NCBI GenBank assembly: GCA_029976025.1
Contig: JARKNX010000069.1
Coordinates: forward strand, 1 to 34,603
Source: Aggregatilineales bacterium
Lineage (GTDB): Bacteria; Chloroflexota; Anaerolineae; Aggregatilineales; Ch27
Direction of reading: 5' to 3'
Length of the DNA stretch: 34,603 nt
Of this stretch, positions 1-7,211 are shown piece by piece. The notes under the pieces were generated by a model. It did no database searches. It was given only the letters and a program-made list of their open reading frames with translations, and was not told the DNA's origin. How positions within the stretch are numbered: position 1 is the first letter of the stretch; every line of letters begins with the position of its first letter. The translations under genes were made by a program, and so were the position numbers.

Positions 1-1
1 G

Positions 2-157
2 ATCGATGTGGTAGATCCGCACGATGTAGGCGTGACTTACCCGACCAGGAGCGCGACGCTGACTTTGCTCACCTGCACATCGTGGGATGCCTTCCGGGGG
101 GTATTCGACTCGCGCCTGATTGTGCGGGCGCATCCTGTCCGCTCAATGTCCTACTGA
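2..157 (+). CDS. Sortase, C-terminal fragment (5' end outside window)
   Basis: The frame starting at base 2 is open from the window edge to a TGA at 155-157 and encodes 51 residues with no start codon inside the window. It contains the sortase active-site strand TLTLLTC, in which the Cys is the catalytic nucleophile. About 20 residues later comes the Arg-containing strand SRLIVRA, where the Arg is the usual oxyanion-stabilising residue. Spacing and order match the C-terminus of class D/E-like sortases, which are membrane-bound transpeptidases joining surface proteins to the envelope. The catalytic His and the N-terminal membrane anchor would lie to the left of the window. The class cannot be fixed from this piece. 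A strong hairpin follows at 180-220, facing the convergent MFS gene. Confidence 0.85.
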   Translation: MDVVDPHDVGVTYPTRSATLTLLTCTSWDAFRGVFDSRLIVRAHPVRSMSY

Positions 158-179
158 GAAGACAGCAGAAATACCAATA

Positions 180-220
180 CGCAACAGCGGCAGGCCGAAC
201 ACCAGCTTGCCGCTGTTGCG
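180..220. terminator. Hairpin terminator between convergent sortase and MFS genes
   Basis: A perfect 13-bp inverted repeat (CGCAACAGCGGCA and its complement) with a 15-nt loop lies 22 bases after the sortase stop and 4 bases beyond the MFS stop. On the + strand it is followed by CTTTTAC. On the minus strand the downstream sequence is moderately T-rich. It probably terminates both genes. Confidence 0.75.
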
Positions 221-223
221 CTT

Positions 224-1483
224 TTACGAAGTATGGGGCGTGGCAGGAGATCGCAGCGTCACCCAGACCAGGCCTGCCAGCGGCAGTAAAGCCAGCAGCG
301 CCACCAGAAACGGCAACTGCGGCGACACCGGGTAAAGCATCCCGGCTACCCAGGGACCCAGAAAAGCGGATATGCCGAACATTGTCTCGACCATGCTGTA
401 GTTAGTGCCCCGGTGTGCGACCGGCGCGTGTTCGCTGACAATCCCCAGCGAAAGTGTGCGGACTGTGAGGTAGACGCCCAGCAAAAAGTACACCCCGATC
501 AGCGGCAGCCACTGCCAGCGCCCAACTGGCAGCCAGAGCAGCCCGGCAAAGGCCAGCGCCATCAGCCCGGCAGCGGCGGCCAGCGCCTTCCGGGAATGCA
601 GCCTGCCCAGGCGGACCATCCACACGACTCCTCCCGACGCCGTCGCCGCCCCCAGGACGCCGATCAGGCTCAGGGGCACCCTTCGCACATTCTCCACATA
701 GCTGGGAACCAGAATATAGCCCAGCGACATGAAAGAGAACAGCAGCAGCAGGACCGCGTAAAGCCGGAGCTGCACCCTGCTGAAGCGCCACCAGGGCTTC
801 AGCGGCACAGCAGCATCGGCATCGCCGCGATTCAGGTGAAGATGGGTGTACGCCGGCAGCCGGGGCATGCCCATGATAACCGCCGTGGACAGCAGGAACC
901 ATCCGATCGAAATCGAGAATACGCCGCGCAGGCCCATGATCTCGCCGAGCAAGCCGCCAATCACCGGGGAGACAATGATGCCGGTGAAGTAAGCGGCGAA
1001 CACAATTGAAATAACCGACTGGATATTCTGCATAGTACTGCCGGGCGCTTCCAACTGCACATCTTGCGCGATATAGGCGTTGACAGCCGGCATCACAGTT
1101 GACGAAACCGCATACAGGAAGAAGCCGGGGATCAGCCACTGCCAGTTCGGAGCCAGAGCCAGCATCACGCCGGCAACAATGCCGATCCACCATCCCAATA
1201 TCAGCAGCGGGCGCGAGCCAATGCGATCGATCAGCCGCCCCGTCGGCAGCATCAGCAGCACGGGAGCCAGGCCGGCCACCGCCAGCACCTGCCCGGCCTG
1301 AGCCGGGCTTCCGCCCAGTTCAGCCACATACAGCGGCCGAATGTACAGCCACATCCCTTCGCCCAGCCCCCACAAAAACAGAGCCAGCGCCATACGCCGG
1401 GGCACCGGCCGTAAGGCCAGAAAGGGCTGGAGCCAGCCAGTCAGCCGGCGGCTGCGCGCTGGAGAAAACTGCGAATCTGCCAT
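224..1483 (-). CDS. MFS transporter
   Basis: Encodes 419 residues with about 12 hydrophobic segments, the usual length and layout of a major facilitator superfamily permease in the cytoplasmic membrane. Between TM2 and TM3 lies GRLIDRIGSRPLL, a good match to the MFS loop motif GxLaDrxGrkxxl, and the central loop between TM6 and TM7 is hydrophilic. The family moves small solutes or drugs by facilitated diffusion or ion coupling; the substrate cannot be read from sequence. The frame is open further upstream, to 1612, but that would overlap rsmI. The ATG at 1483 (MADSQF) lies 10 bases after the rsmI stop and is preferred, although its ribosome site is weak. It is the last gene of a minus-strand operon. 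Confidence 0.85.
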   Translation of the reverse strand: MADSQFSPARSRRLTGWLQPFLALRPVPRRMALALFLWGLGEGMWLYIRPLYVAELGGSPAQAGQVLAVAGLAPVLLMLPTGRLIDRIGSRPLLILGWWIGIVAGVMLALAPNWQWLIPGFFLYAVSSTVMPAVNAYIAQDVQLEAPGSTMQNIQSVISIVFAAYFTGIIVSPVIGGLLGEIMGLRGVFSISIGWFLLSTAVIMGMPRLPAYTHLHLNRGDADAAVPLKPWWRFSRVQLRLYAVLLLLFSFMSLGYILVPSYVENVRRVPLSLIGVLGAATASGGVVWMVRLGRLHSRKALAAAAGLMALAFAGLLWLPVGRWQWLPLIGVYFLLGVYLTVRTLSLGIVSEHAPVAHRGTNYSMVETMFGISAFLGPWVAGMLYPVSPQLPFLVALLALLPLAGLVWVTLRSPATPHTS

Positions 1484-1493
1484 GGTGTATCCG

Positions 1494-2309
1494 CTACAAA
1501 GTGAGGTCGTAAATATCCCGTTTCTTCCAGCCGGATTCCGCTGCGATGGCCTTCGCCGCGGCATTTCGCGATTCGCCGGCTTCCAGACGCCGGCGCAGTT
1601 CGGCCCGGACATCGGTCTCGGTCCAGCTTCGGGCGCTCTGAGGTTTGCCGCCGATCAACAGGGTGACTTCGCCGCGCACCGGCTCCACAGAGAAATAGTC
1701 GCGCGCTTCGGCAGCCGTACCCCGGAAGAATTCCTCAAACATCTTGCTGATCTCGCGGGCCACACATACCGGTCGCGAAGCGCCCAGTACAGCGCAGATT
1801 GACTCCAGTGTCTCCACCAGGCGGTACGGGCTTTCATAAGCTACCAGCGTTTCGGGCGCATCCTGCATTTCTTGCAGCAAGGCGTATAACGCGTGGGTCT
1901 TCTTAGGCAGGAATCCGAGGAAGGTGAAGCGATCGGTTGGCAGACCAGAGGCAACCAGGGCCGTCACCACGGCAGTTGGGCCGGGGAGCGGGATAATGTC
2001 TACCCCGGCCCGCAGACACGCATTGATCAGCTCATAACCCGGGTCCGATAGCCCCGGCGTGCCGGCGTCAGAGATCAGGGCGACATCTTCGCCCCGCTGA
2101 AGAACAGCCAGAATCTCCTCAATCTGCGCCGCGCCGCTGTATTCGTGGTAACTGATCATCGGCTTGACAATCCGGTAATGATCCAGCAACACGCGGGATA
2201 CACGGGTGTCCTCCGCGGCAATCAGAGCCACCTCCTGCAGAATTCGCAGGGCGCGCATCGTGATATCCTCCAGATTACCGATAGGCGTAGGGACAATGTA
2301 GAGCGGCAT
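1494..2309 (-). CDS. rsmI: 16S rRNA (cytidine(1402)-2'-O)-methyltransferase
   Basis: Encodes 271 residues, normal for RsmI, which uses S-adenosylmethionine to methylate the ribose 2'-OH of C1402 in 16S rRNA in the decoding centre. The N-terminus reads LYIVPTPIGNLEDIT, the family hallmark. It is followed by AAEDTR, the SDAGTPGLSDPG loop and LPGPTAVVTALVASGLP, all typical of the tetrapyrrole-methylase fold, and FLGFLPKK. The C-terminal helical part ends in KRDIYDLTL. The start at 2309 is chosen because the hallmark begins there and GAGGATT sits upstream at good distance. The frame is open to 2456, but the extra residues are unlike the family. It lies 95 bases after the TM protein gene and 10 bases before the MFS gene. 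Confidence 0.95.
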   Translation of the reverse strand: MPLYIVPTPIGNLEDITMRALRILQEVALIAAEDTRVSRVLLDHYRIVKPMISYHEYSGAAQIEEILAVLQRGEDVALISDAGTPGLSDPGYELINACLRAGVDIIPLPGPTAVVTALVASGLPTDRFTFLGFLPKKTHALYALLQEMQDAPETLVAYESPYRLVETLESICAVLGASRPVCVAREISKMFEEFFRGTAAEARDYFSVEPVRGEVTLLIGGKPQSARSWTETDVRAELRRRLEAGESRNAAAKAIAAESGWKKRDIYDLTL

Positions 2310-2404
2310 TGAGACAATCCTCAGGCATGGCAGACACCCCCCCGCGATCATCTGCCTCATAGTTGTATGGGGCGTCCAGACAGAGAGCGGCGGGCAGGGG
2401 TTAT

Positions 2405-3256
2405 TCAGTAAGGATGATTCTGTACAAAATCGACGATGGCGACATTCTCTTCGCACAGGGGCGATGTAATCACCGTGAACTCCTCCGAAATCGGCGATCC
2501 GGTCCGGCTGAGGAGCTGCACAATATACTCAGCCTGCAGCGGCGCTCCGTTGAGGAAGATTTCGTAGCCGCCCGTGCTGTATGTCAGCGCAGTGCCGGTG
2601 AAGCGAATTTCGTCTATCCCCTCCCCCCTCACCCGGACCGCCAGCCCGGAAATCGGATTGCCGCTCAGGTCCAGCGCGGAACCGGCGATACTCGCCCAAC
2701 GACACCCCTGAACGTTAGGATTCGCCATGTACGTGACCTGTTCATCGGCAACCGTGAACGGCAGCGGCGAACGGGTGACCAGGGCAGGATCGACCGGCGG
2801 AGGCGGGGTGTAGGCCCCCTCAACAACCTCGGCGCCCTCCGCCCCGCCAATGAGCGTTGCCGTCGGCGGGAGGGGGGTGTCAGTCAACAGGGGCGGCGGA
2901 GTCACCACCACGGCGGTATCTGAAGGGGCAATTGTAGCCGTCGGCGAAGGCAGCGGGGCGCTCAGGCGCGGCGTCTCCGGCAGCTTGGTGGGCGTGGGTG
3001 TATCCCTGATCGCGAACGGATCAGCGGTCGCAACAACATAGATCGGCAGCGGGGTGCGCGGAGGGAACGGATTGATCGGCACGTAGGGGTTGACCATCAA
3101 AATAGCGAAATAGACGATAAACAGGCCGGTCAGGACGATAAAGATCAGCGTAATTCCATTCGGTGAACATCCCGCCCCGGTGGAACCAGAGGAGGCCGCG
3201 TCAGTCGCGGCCTCTGGCGTCACATCCTCCGGCATATAGGGGTTACGATCGCTCAT
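2405..3256 (-). CDS. One-TM protein with Pro/Thr linker and beta-rich C-terminal domain (paralogue of next gene)
   Basis: Encodes 283 residues of unknown function. A short polar N-terminus (about 35 residues) leads into one membrane helix (ITLIFIVLTGLFIVYFAILM, about 36-55). A Pro/Thr/Leu-rich linker follows to about residue 165. A C-terminal domain then begins near GCRWASIAGSALDLSGN and ends CEENVAIVDF. The last domain aligns clearly with the end of the 3272-4081 product. Both have an early GC, a D-L-x-x-N-P turn, an aromatic/Gly strand and a final Cys before N-x-A-x-V-x-F. The two Cys could form a disulfide, and the fold resembles small Greek-key or carboxypeptidase-regulatory-like modules, which is inference. 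Predicted topology puts the linker and domain outside the cell. The ATG at 3256 is 15 bases after the preceding stop, so the two are co-transcribed. Confidence 0.8.
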   Translation of the reverse strand: MSDRNPYMPEDVTPEAATDAASSGSTGAGCSPNGITLIFIVLTGLFIVYFAILMVNPYVPINPFPPRTPLPIYVVATADPFAIRDTPTPTKLPETPRLSAPLPSPTATIAPSDTAVVVTPPPLLTDTPLPPTATLIGGAEGAEVVEGAYTPPPPVDPALVTRSPLPFTVADEQVTYMANPNVQGCRWASIAGSALDLSGNPISGLAVRVRGEGIDEIRFTGTALTYSTGGYEIFLNGAPLQAEYIVQLLSRTGSPISEEFTVITSPLCEENVAIVDFVQNHPY

Positions 3257-3271
3257 GACAGGCGCGTCCGT

Positions 3272-4081
3272 TTAGGGATATTGCCGGGTCTGCTCAAAGT
3301 TGACCAGAGCCAGATTCTGCGCGCAATTATTGGGGAAGGTAATCTGCACAGCCGGGGAGACAACCGTTCCGCTGGGTGTAAGCAGCTCCACGAAATAGGT
3401 ATTGTTGCTCGTCTGCCCGGAAACGGCGACCTCCCATCCGGAATTCCCGTAGATCGTGTTGGAGCCTGTCCCCACAATCACACCGGCGCCACCCTGCCCC
3501 AGCCCGGAGCCGGTCACTCGAATCTGGTAGCCATGCACGGGGTTATTCCCCAGATCGAACACCTGCCCGGCGACGCCCTGCCAGGCGCACCCGGCCGTAT
3601 TGGCAAAGTTGGCCGTAAACACCACGCCGCTCGCCCCACCCCGCACGGCAAACGGGAATGGCGACGGGGTGAAGGTGAAGGTCGGCGTGGGGCCGGTCGG
3701 CGTCATCGAAGGCGTGAAAGAGGCGCTCGGCGTGGCGGTAGGGGTGTCGCTGGCGGTGGGCGTAATAGACGGGGTGTCAGTCGGCCCGGCGGTAGCCGTA
3801 ATCGTTAACGAAGGTGTCACCGTCGAAGTTTCGGTAGGCGTGCTGCTTGGGGTCGGCGTCTTGGTGGGGGTATACGTCCACGTAGGCGGTGGCGGCGTAT
3901 TGGTGATCGTAGACGTAGGCAGGACCGCCGCCTGCGGAATCGCCATCGACCTGGGAGCCAGGAAGGGCACCGGCATCAGGCCCGCCGCAAAGAGGATCGT
4001 GAGGACAATACAGATCACCGTGAAAATCAGAAACAAAACAGTGATGGCGTTGTAGATGCGATTGGGACCTTCGCCAAACAT
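3272..4081 (-). CDS. One-TM protein with long Thr/Pro linker and beta-rich C-terminal domain
   Basis: About 269 residues; function not known. After a short cytoplasmic start (MFGEGPN), one strong membrane helix (VLFLIFTVICIVLTILFAAG) is followed by roughly 90 residues of Thr/Pro/Ser repeats. These look like a wall-spanning or O-glycosylated stalk. A 110-residue domain running from GCAWQGVAGQVFDLGNNP to CAQNLALVNF comes last. This domain is paralogous to that of the downstream gene. The ATG at 4081 is preferred because GAGGGTGA sits directly upstream; an in-frame GTG at 4093 is the alternative. The upstream neighbour is a foldase lipoprotein ending at 4102, which could help fold these exported domains (inference from context). 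Confidence 0.8.
   Translation of the reverse strand: MFGEGPNRIYNAITVLFLIFTVICIVLTILFAAGLMPVPFLAPRSMAIPQAAVLPTSTITNTPPPPTWTYTPTKTPTPSSTPTETSTVTPSLTITATAGPTDTPSITPTASDTPTATPSASFTPSMTPTGPTPTFTFTPSPFPFAVRGGASGVVFTANFANTAGCAWQGVAGQVFDLGNNPVHGYQIRVTGSGLGQGGAGVIVGTGSNTIYGNSGWEVAVSGQTSNNTYFVELLTPSGTVVSPAVQITFPNNCAQNLALVNFEQTRQYP
3655..3910 (-). repeat. Low-complexity Thr/Pro-encoding repeat
   Basis: The DNA is a degenerate 6-base pattern (on the + strand G-rich GGCGTN-like units) that encodes alternating Thr-Pro/Ser in the minus-strand gene. The same composition makes a spurious Val/Gly-rich open frame on the opposite strand. Confidence 0.8.
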
Positions 4082-4101
4082 AGTCACCCTCACTCTCGGG
4101 A

Positions 4102-5031
4102 TTAGCCGCCGATAAAACGCTGCACTTCAGCCTGATCCCACAAGGACTGTCGCCACCGTTCAAAGGCCATCTCATAAAGACCCGCGCGCGTTGCCTCATC
4201 CAGCGGGCGATCGGACGAACGCTCCAGCGTCTGAATGAGGTGATACCCCAGACGGCTGGCTACCGGCTGGCTGAGCACGCCAATTTCCTGGGTAAAAGCT
4301 ACATTCGCGACCACCGGCTCGGTGAGCTGCTCGCGAGTGAACCACCCGAGGTCTCCGCCCAGCTCACGTGTGCTGACATCCCGCGAGTTCTGCATAGCTA
4401 ACTGGGCAAAATCGGCTCCGTTCATAAGCTGCTCATATAATTGCTGCGCCTCTGCTTCCGTGCTGACCAGGATATGGCGGGCATGCGCCTGCTCGACTGT
4501 CTGCGGCACCGTCGTGATGACCTGGTCGCGTATCCGGGCTGTCAACAGGGCCGATCGAACCGACTCGCGATATCCGTCCCTCGTAAAGGCGTTCGCCGCC
4601 AGCCAGGCCTCAAAGGCATCCTCACCGCCGGCCATCTCGATGTTGAGCGCGATCTCCTCATCCACATCCGCGTCAGTTACCTGAATCCCCTGCACCGCAG
4701 CGGCCTGTTCAATCAGCACCTGATCGATCAGGTTGTTGAGCACCGTCTGCTCAAAGGCGCTCCGGTCCGCCGGTACCACGCCAACCGCCGCTAACCGCTC
4801 CCCTTCGCGCTGCAGTTGATTCTGAAACTCGGCCAACGTAATGGGTTCGCCATTGACAATAGCTGCCAGCGCCTCCGTAGCCTGTGCCGAAGGAGTCAGG
4901 CTGGCCGCGGGGATCGGGGTAACTTCCGGGGCCTGTCCTTCTGCAGCCGGGGCTGGCCCTCCGCTACAGGCAGCCAGAATGAGTGTCATCGCGGTGAGGA
5001 GCAGTATCGAGCGAAATGTTGTATCAGACAC
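4102..5031 (-). CDS. Peptidylprolyl isomerase lipoprotein (PrsA/SurA-type foldase)
   Basis: Encodes 309 residues. It starts with a lipoprotein signal peptide whose lipobox is LAAC (Cys22). A Pro/Ala-rich spacer and a SurA_N-like helical chaperone region (about 50-165) follow. A parvulin rotamase domain (about 183-270) reads ARHILVS, then ADFAQLA, GGDLGWF and LGYHLIQ, all typical. The protein should be lipid-anchored outside the membrane and assist folding of exported proteins by cis-trans isomerisation at proline. GTG at 5031 is the start: AAGGA lies seven bases upstream and the signal peptide begins directly. A good promoter lies at 5126-5154. It is the first gene of the operon that includes the two Thr/Pro stalk proteins, rsmI and the MFS gene. 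PrsA versus SurA naming is uncertain, so no symbol is given. Confidence 0.9.
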   Translation of the reverse strand: MSDTTFRSILLLTAMTLILAACSGGPAPAAEGQAPEVTPIPAASLTPSAQATEALAAIVNGEPITLAEFQNQLQREGERLAAVGVVPADRSAFEQTVLNNLIDQVLIEQAAAVQGIQVTDADVDEEIALNIEMAGGEDAFEAWLAANAFTRDGYRESVRSALLTARIRDQVITTVPQTVEQAHARHILVSTEAEAQQLYEQLMNGADFAQLAMQNSRDVSTRELGGDLGWFTREQLTEPVVANVAFTQEIGVLSQPVASRLGYHLIQTLERSSDRPLDEATRAGLYEMAFERWRQSLWDQAEVQRFIGG

Positions 5032-5125
5032 AGCGAATCCTTAATACAGCAGAGCGGATACCGATGAGGCTGTGCCGGAAGCGCGGATCCATGCCGATCC
5101 GGGCGTCACGGTCATCCCCGGCCTA

Positions 5126-5154
5126 ATTATGCGGTGATGGCGCTTCGCTGGCAA
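5126..5154 (-). promoter_or_regulatory. Sigma-70 promoter for the foldase operon
   Basis: Reading the minus strand, TTGCCA (complement of 5149-5154) and CATAAT (complement of 5126-5131) are separated by exactly 17 bases. Each matches consensus at five of six positions. The predicted start of transcription is near 5119, about 88 bases before the GTG at 5031. Confidence 0.6.
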
Positions 5155-5177
5155 GCTGGGATAAGGCATACACCGGC

Positions 5178-5645
5178 CTAGCGGAACCGGATGGACCAAT
5201 CAAAGGCAATGCCCGGATCGTCGTAAGGGATGCGCTCTTCATCCGGATCGGACCGATCGTAACTCTCAGTCGTATGGTAAAACAGGTACACAGGCCGGTT
5301 CCCAATAACCTGATATCCGTGCGCCACTCCTGCCGGAATCAGGATCAACAGCGGGTTATCTTCACCGGCGAAAATCTCCTGCGTCAACCCGAAGGAAGGC
5401 GAATCCTCGCGCCGATCGTACAGGACCACCCGCGCCATCCCGAGCGCCACATACCACAGGTCATCCTGTTTTCGGTGCCAGTGAAAAGCCTTGATGACTC
5501 CGGGGTAAGTCATCGTGAAGCTGGTCTGGCCAAAGCGAGTCATCAGCTCGTCATCATCACGCAGAATCTCTCTGAAATAGCCACGTTCATCGGAATGCGT
5601 GACGAGCGGCTTGATCACGACATCGTGGATTTTCCCTCTGGTCAT
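5178..5645 (-). CDS. dTDP-4-dehydrorhamnose 3,5-epimerase family protein (RmlC-like cupin)
   Basis: Encodes 155 residues in a cupin fold related to RmlC/RfbC, the enzyme that epimerises C3 and C5 of dTDP-4-keto-6-deoxyglucose in dTDP-rhamnose synthesis. Visible family features are DERGYFREI near the N-terminus, IKAFHWHRKQDDLWYV (which places the catalytic-base His), the GMARVVLYDRR strand, IPAGVAHGYQV and DPGIAFDW at the end. It is shorter than typical RmlC (about 180). No other rhamnose genes are nearby, so it may act on another nucleotide sugar. The ATG at 5645 has AAAGGGA upstream, and an extended -10 promoter lies 40 bases upstream. It stands alone, transcribed divergently from dnaN. Confidence 0.8.
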   Translation of the reverse strand: MTRGKIHDVVIKPLVTHSDERGYFREILRDDDELMTRFGQTSFTMTYPGVIKAFHWHRKQDDLWYVALGMARVVLYDRREDSPSFGLTQEIFAGEDNPLLILIPAGVAHGYQVIGNRPVYLFYHTTESYDRSDPDEERIPYDDPGIAFDWSIRFR

Positions 5646-5685
5646 CAGGTTTCCCTTTTGACGGCTGCCGCAAAAATATGGCTCG

Positions 5686-5694
5686 ATTATAGCA
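5686..5694 (-). promoter_or_regulatory. Extended -10 promoter for the epimerase gene
   Basis: The minus strand reads TGCTATAAT here, a perfect TGn extension plus consensus -10. No good -35 is visible, as expected for extended -10 promoters. The -10 ends about 40 bases before the ATG at 5645. Confidence 0.5.
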
Positions 5695-5751
5695 CAGTGA
5701 AGACCTTCCCCGCATAGTCAGCTTACCGCTTTCGTTGTGCATTGTTCTTCG

Positions 5752-5839
5752 GTATACTACTATCCACTGCGAGGCGCCTCGCAGGTCTGCCCGGGCGGTA
5801 TCACGGGCCGCCAGACGCCCTCTGCAGCCAGTATACTAC
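5752..5839 (+). promoter_or_regulatory. Leader of dnaN with two GTATACTAC repeats
   Basis: The 9-mer GTATACTAC occurs at 5752-5760 and again at 5831-5839, upstream of the dnaN start at 5924. Each contains TATACT, a plausible -10 hexamer, but neither has a convincing -35 at 16-18 bases. They may be two promoters or a pair of protein-binding sites. The rest of the 278-base gap between the epimerase and dnaN starts holds nothing else that I recognise. Confidence 0.3.
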
Positions 5840-5923
5840 CTAGCTATCCAACCGGCCGTGGCCGGAGACTCTCGTTGGCGGAATCGGAAACAGTTCCCAG
5901 GGTTCGACAAGGAGCACCGCGTC

Positions 5924-7060
5924 ATGAAGGTCTCTGTTTTGCAGGAAAATCTCGCCAAGGGCGTGAGCATCGTCGGGCGGGCAGTCCCGACACGCCCCAC
6001 TATGCAGGTGTTGGGCAATATACTTCTGGAGACAGAAGAAGGCCGCCTGAAGCTCGCCGCCACCAATCTGGAAATGGGGATCACAGCCTGGATCGGGGCG
6101 AAGATCGAAGAAGATGGCGCTATCACTATTCCCGCCCGGACATTTATCGACCTGGTGAACCAACTGTCGCCAGAGCGCGTAGACCTGACCCTGGATGTAC
6201 GAAATCAGATGCTCAAGGTTCACTGTGGGGCGACCAACAGTAACATCAAGGGCATTGATGCTAACGAGTTCCCGCTGATTCCGCAGGCCGGAGAGGACCC
6301 CGGGATCGCTGTCCCCGGTTCCGTGCTGCGCGAAATGATCAGCCAGACTGTGTTCTCCGCCGCGTCGGACGACAACCGGCCCATACTGACCGGCGTCTAC
6401 ACGAAGATCAGTGGTGATACGCTGGTGATGGCCGCTGCCGATGGCTACCGGCTGTCGGTCCGCACCACGCCCCTCGAAGTGGGGACGCCCCGGCCAATCG
6501 AGCTGATCATTCCGGCGCGTACGCTGACCGAATTAGGCCGGACCATCAGCGATGAAGACGAAGAAGTCCTGATCAGCATCCCTCAGGGGCGCAACCAGGT
6601 GATCTTCTATCTCAAGAACGTGGATGTGGCCTCCACCCTGCTCGATGGCAAGTTTCCCGATTACAACACCATCATTCCCCGCAGTTTTTCTACGAGCACC
6701 GTGGCTTATACAGCGGACCTGCTGCGCGCCTGTAAGCGCGCCGACATTTTCGCCCGCGACGCGAACAACAACGCCAAAGTTATCGTAACGCCCGCGGACA
6801 ACCCCTCCGCACCCGGGATTGTGCGTCTGAGCGCAACGTCTCTTGAGCGCGGGGATGCCGATGCTATTGTAGATGCCACCGTCAACGGGGACTCGCAGGA
6901 AATCAGCTTCAATGTGCGATACCTGATCGATGTCCTGAGCGTCATCCGCGAGGAGCAAGTCGTCTTGCAGAGTAACGGTCCGACAGCGCCCGGCGTCGTC
7001 AGGCCGGTAGGGCGCGATGACTTCACCCATGTCATCATGCCGATGAGCGTCGGGCGGTAG
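5924..7060 (+). CDS. dnaN: DNA polymerase III subunit beta (sliding clamp)
   Basis: Encodes 378 residues, the normal length for the beta clamp, which forms a ring-shaped dimer around DNA and tethers polymerase III. The three-fold repeated clamp domain is visible: MKVSVLQENLAKGVSIV at the start, LAATNLEMGI in domain I, SAASDDNRPILTGVY and AADGYRLSVR in domain II, and a C-terminus ending VIMPMSVGR. The frame is open upstream to 5735, but the ATG at 5924 is the family start and has AAGGAG nine bases before it. dnaA, recF and gyrB are not next to it, so this copy is outside the classic origin cluster. A clear terminator follows. Confidence 0.97.
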   Translation: MKVSVLQENLAKGVSIVGRAVPTRPTMQVLGNILLETEEGRLKLAATNLEMGITAWIGAKIEEDGAITIPARTFIDLVNQLSPERVDLTLDVRNQMLKVHCGATNSNIKGIDANEFPLIPQAGEDPGIAVPGSVLREMISQTVFSAASDDNRPILTGVYTKISGDTLVMAAADGYRLSVRTTPLEVGTPRPIELIIPARTLTELGRTISDEDEEVLISIPQGRNQVIFYLKNVDVASTLLDGKFPDYNTIIPRSFSTSTVAYTADLLRACKRADIFARDANNNAKVIVTPADNPSAPGIVRLSATSLERGDADAIVDATVNGDSQEISFNVRYLIDVLSVIREEQVVLQSNGPTAPGVVRPVGRDDFTHVIMPMSVGR

Positions 7061-7076
7061 CGCCCTCCCCGCTGCG

Positions 7077-7126
7077 AACAACCAGCATCTGCGCGAGTCG
7101 TGCGGCTCAGGTGCTGGTTGTTGTTT
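7077..7126 (+). terminator. Rho-independent terminator of dnaN
   Basis: A perfect 11-bp stem (7077-7087 with 7112-7122), extendable by four more pairs including one wobble, is followed by GTTT. It begins 16 bases after the dnaN stop codon. Confidence 0.8.
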
Positions 7127-7211
7127 ACCGAAGAAATCTGACGACAGCTCCTGGCGCGCTGGCAAAGGCACAGGGGCGGGAAAACATTCCGTACATGAAT
7201 GGGGGTGATTC

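Noticed and set aside
3600..4055. Val/Gly repeat protein on the + strand
   Set aside because: It is the complement of the Thr/Pro-coding repeat of the minus-strand stalk gene; the composition is forced by the repeat.
5123..5305. 60-codon minus-strand frame overlapping the epimerase 3' end
   Set aside because: Out of frame with a conserved cupin and overlapping the foldase promoter; no independent support.
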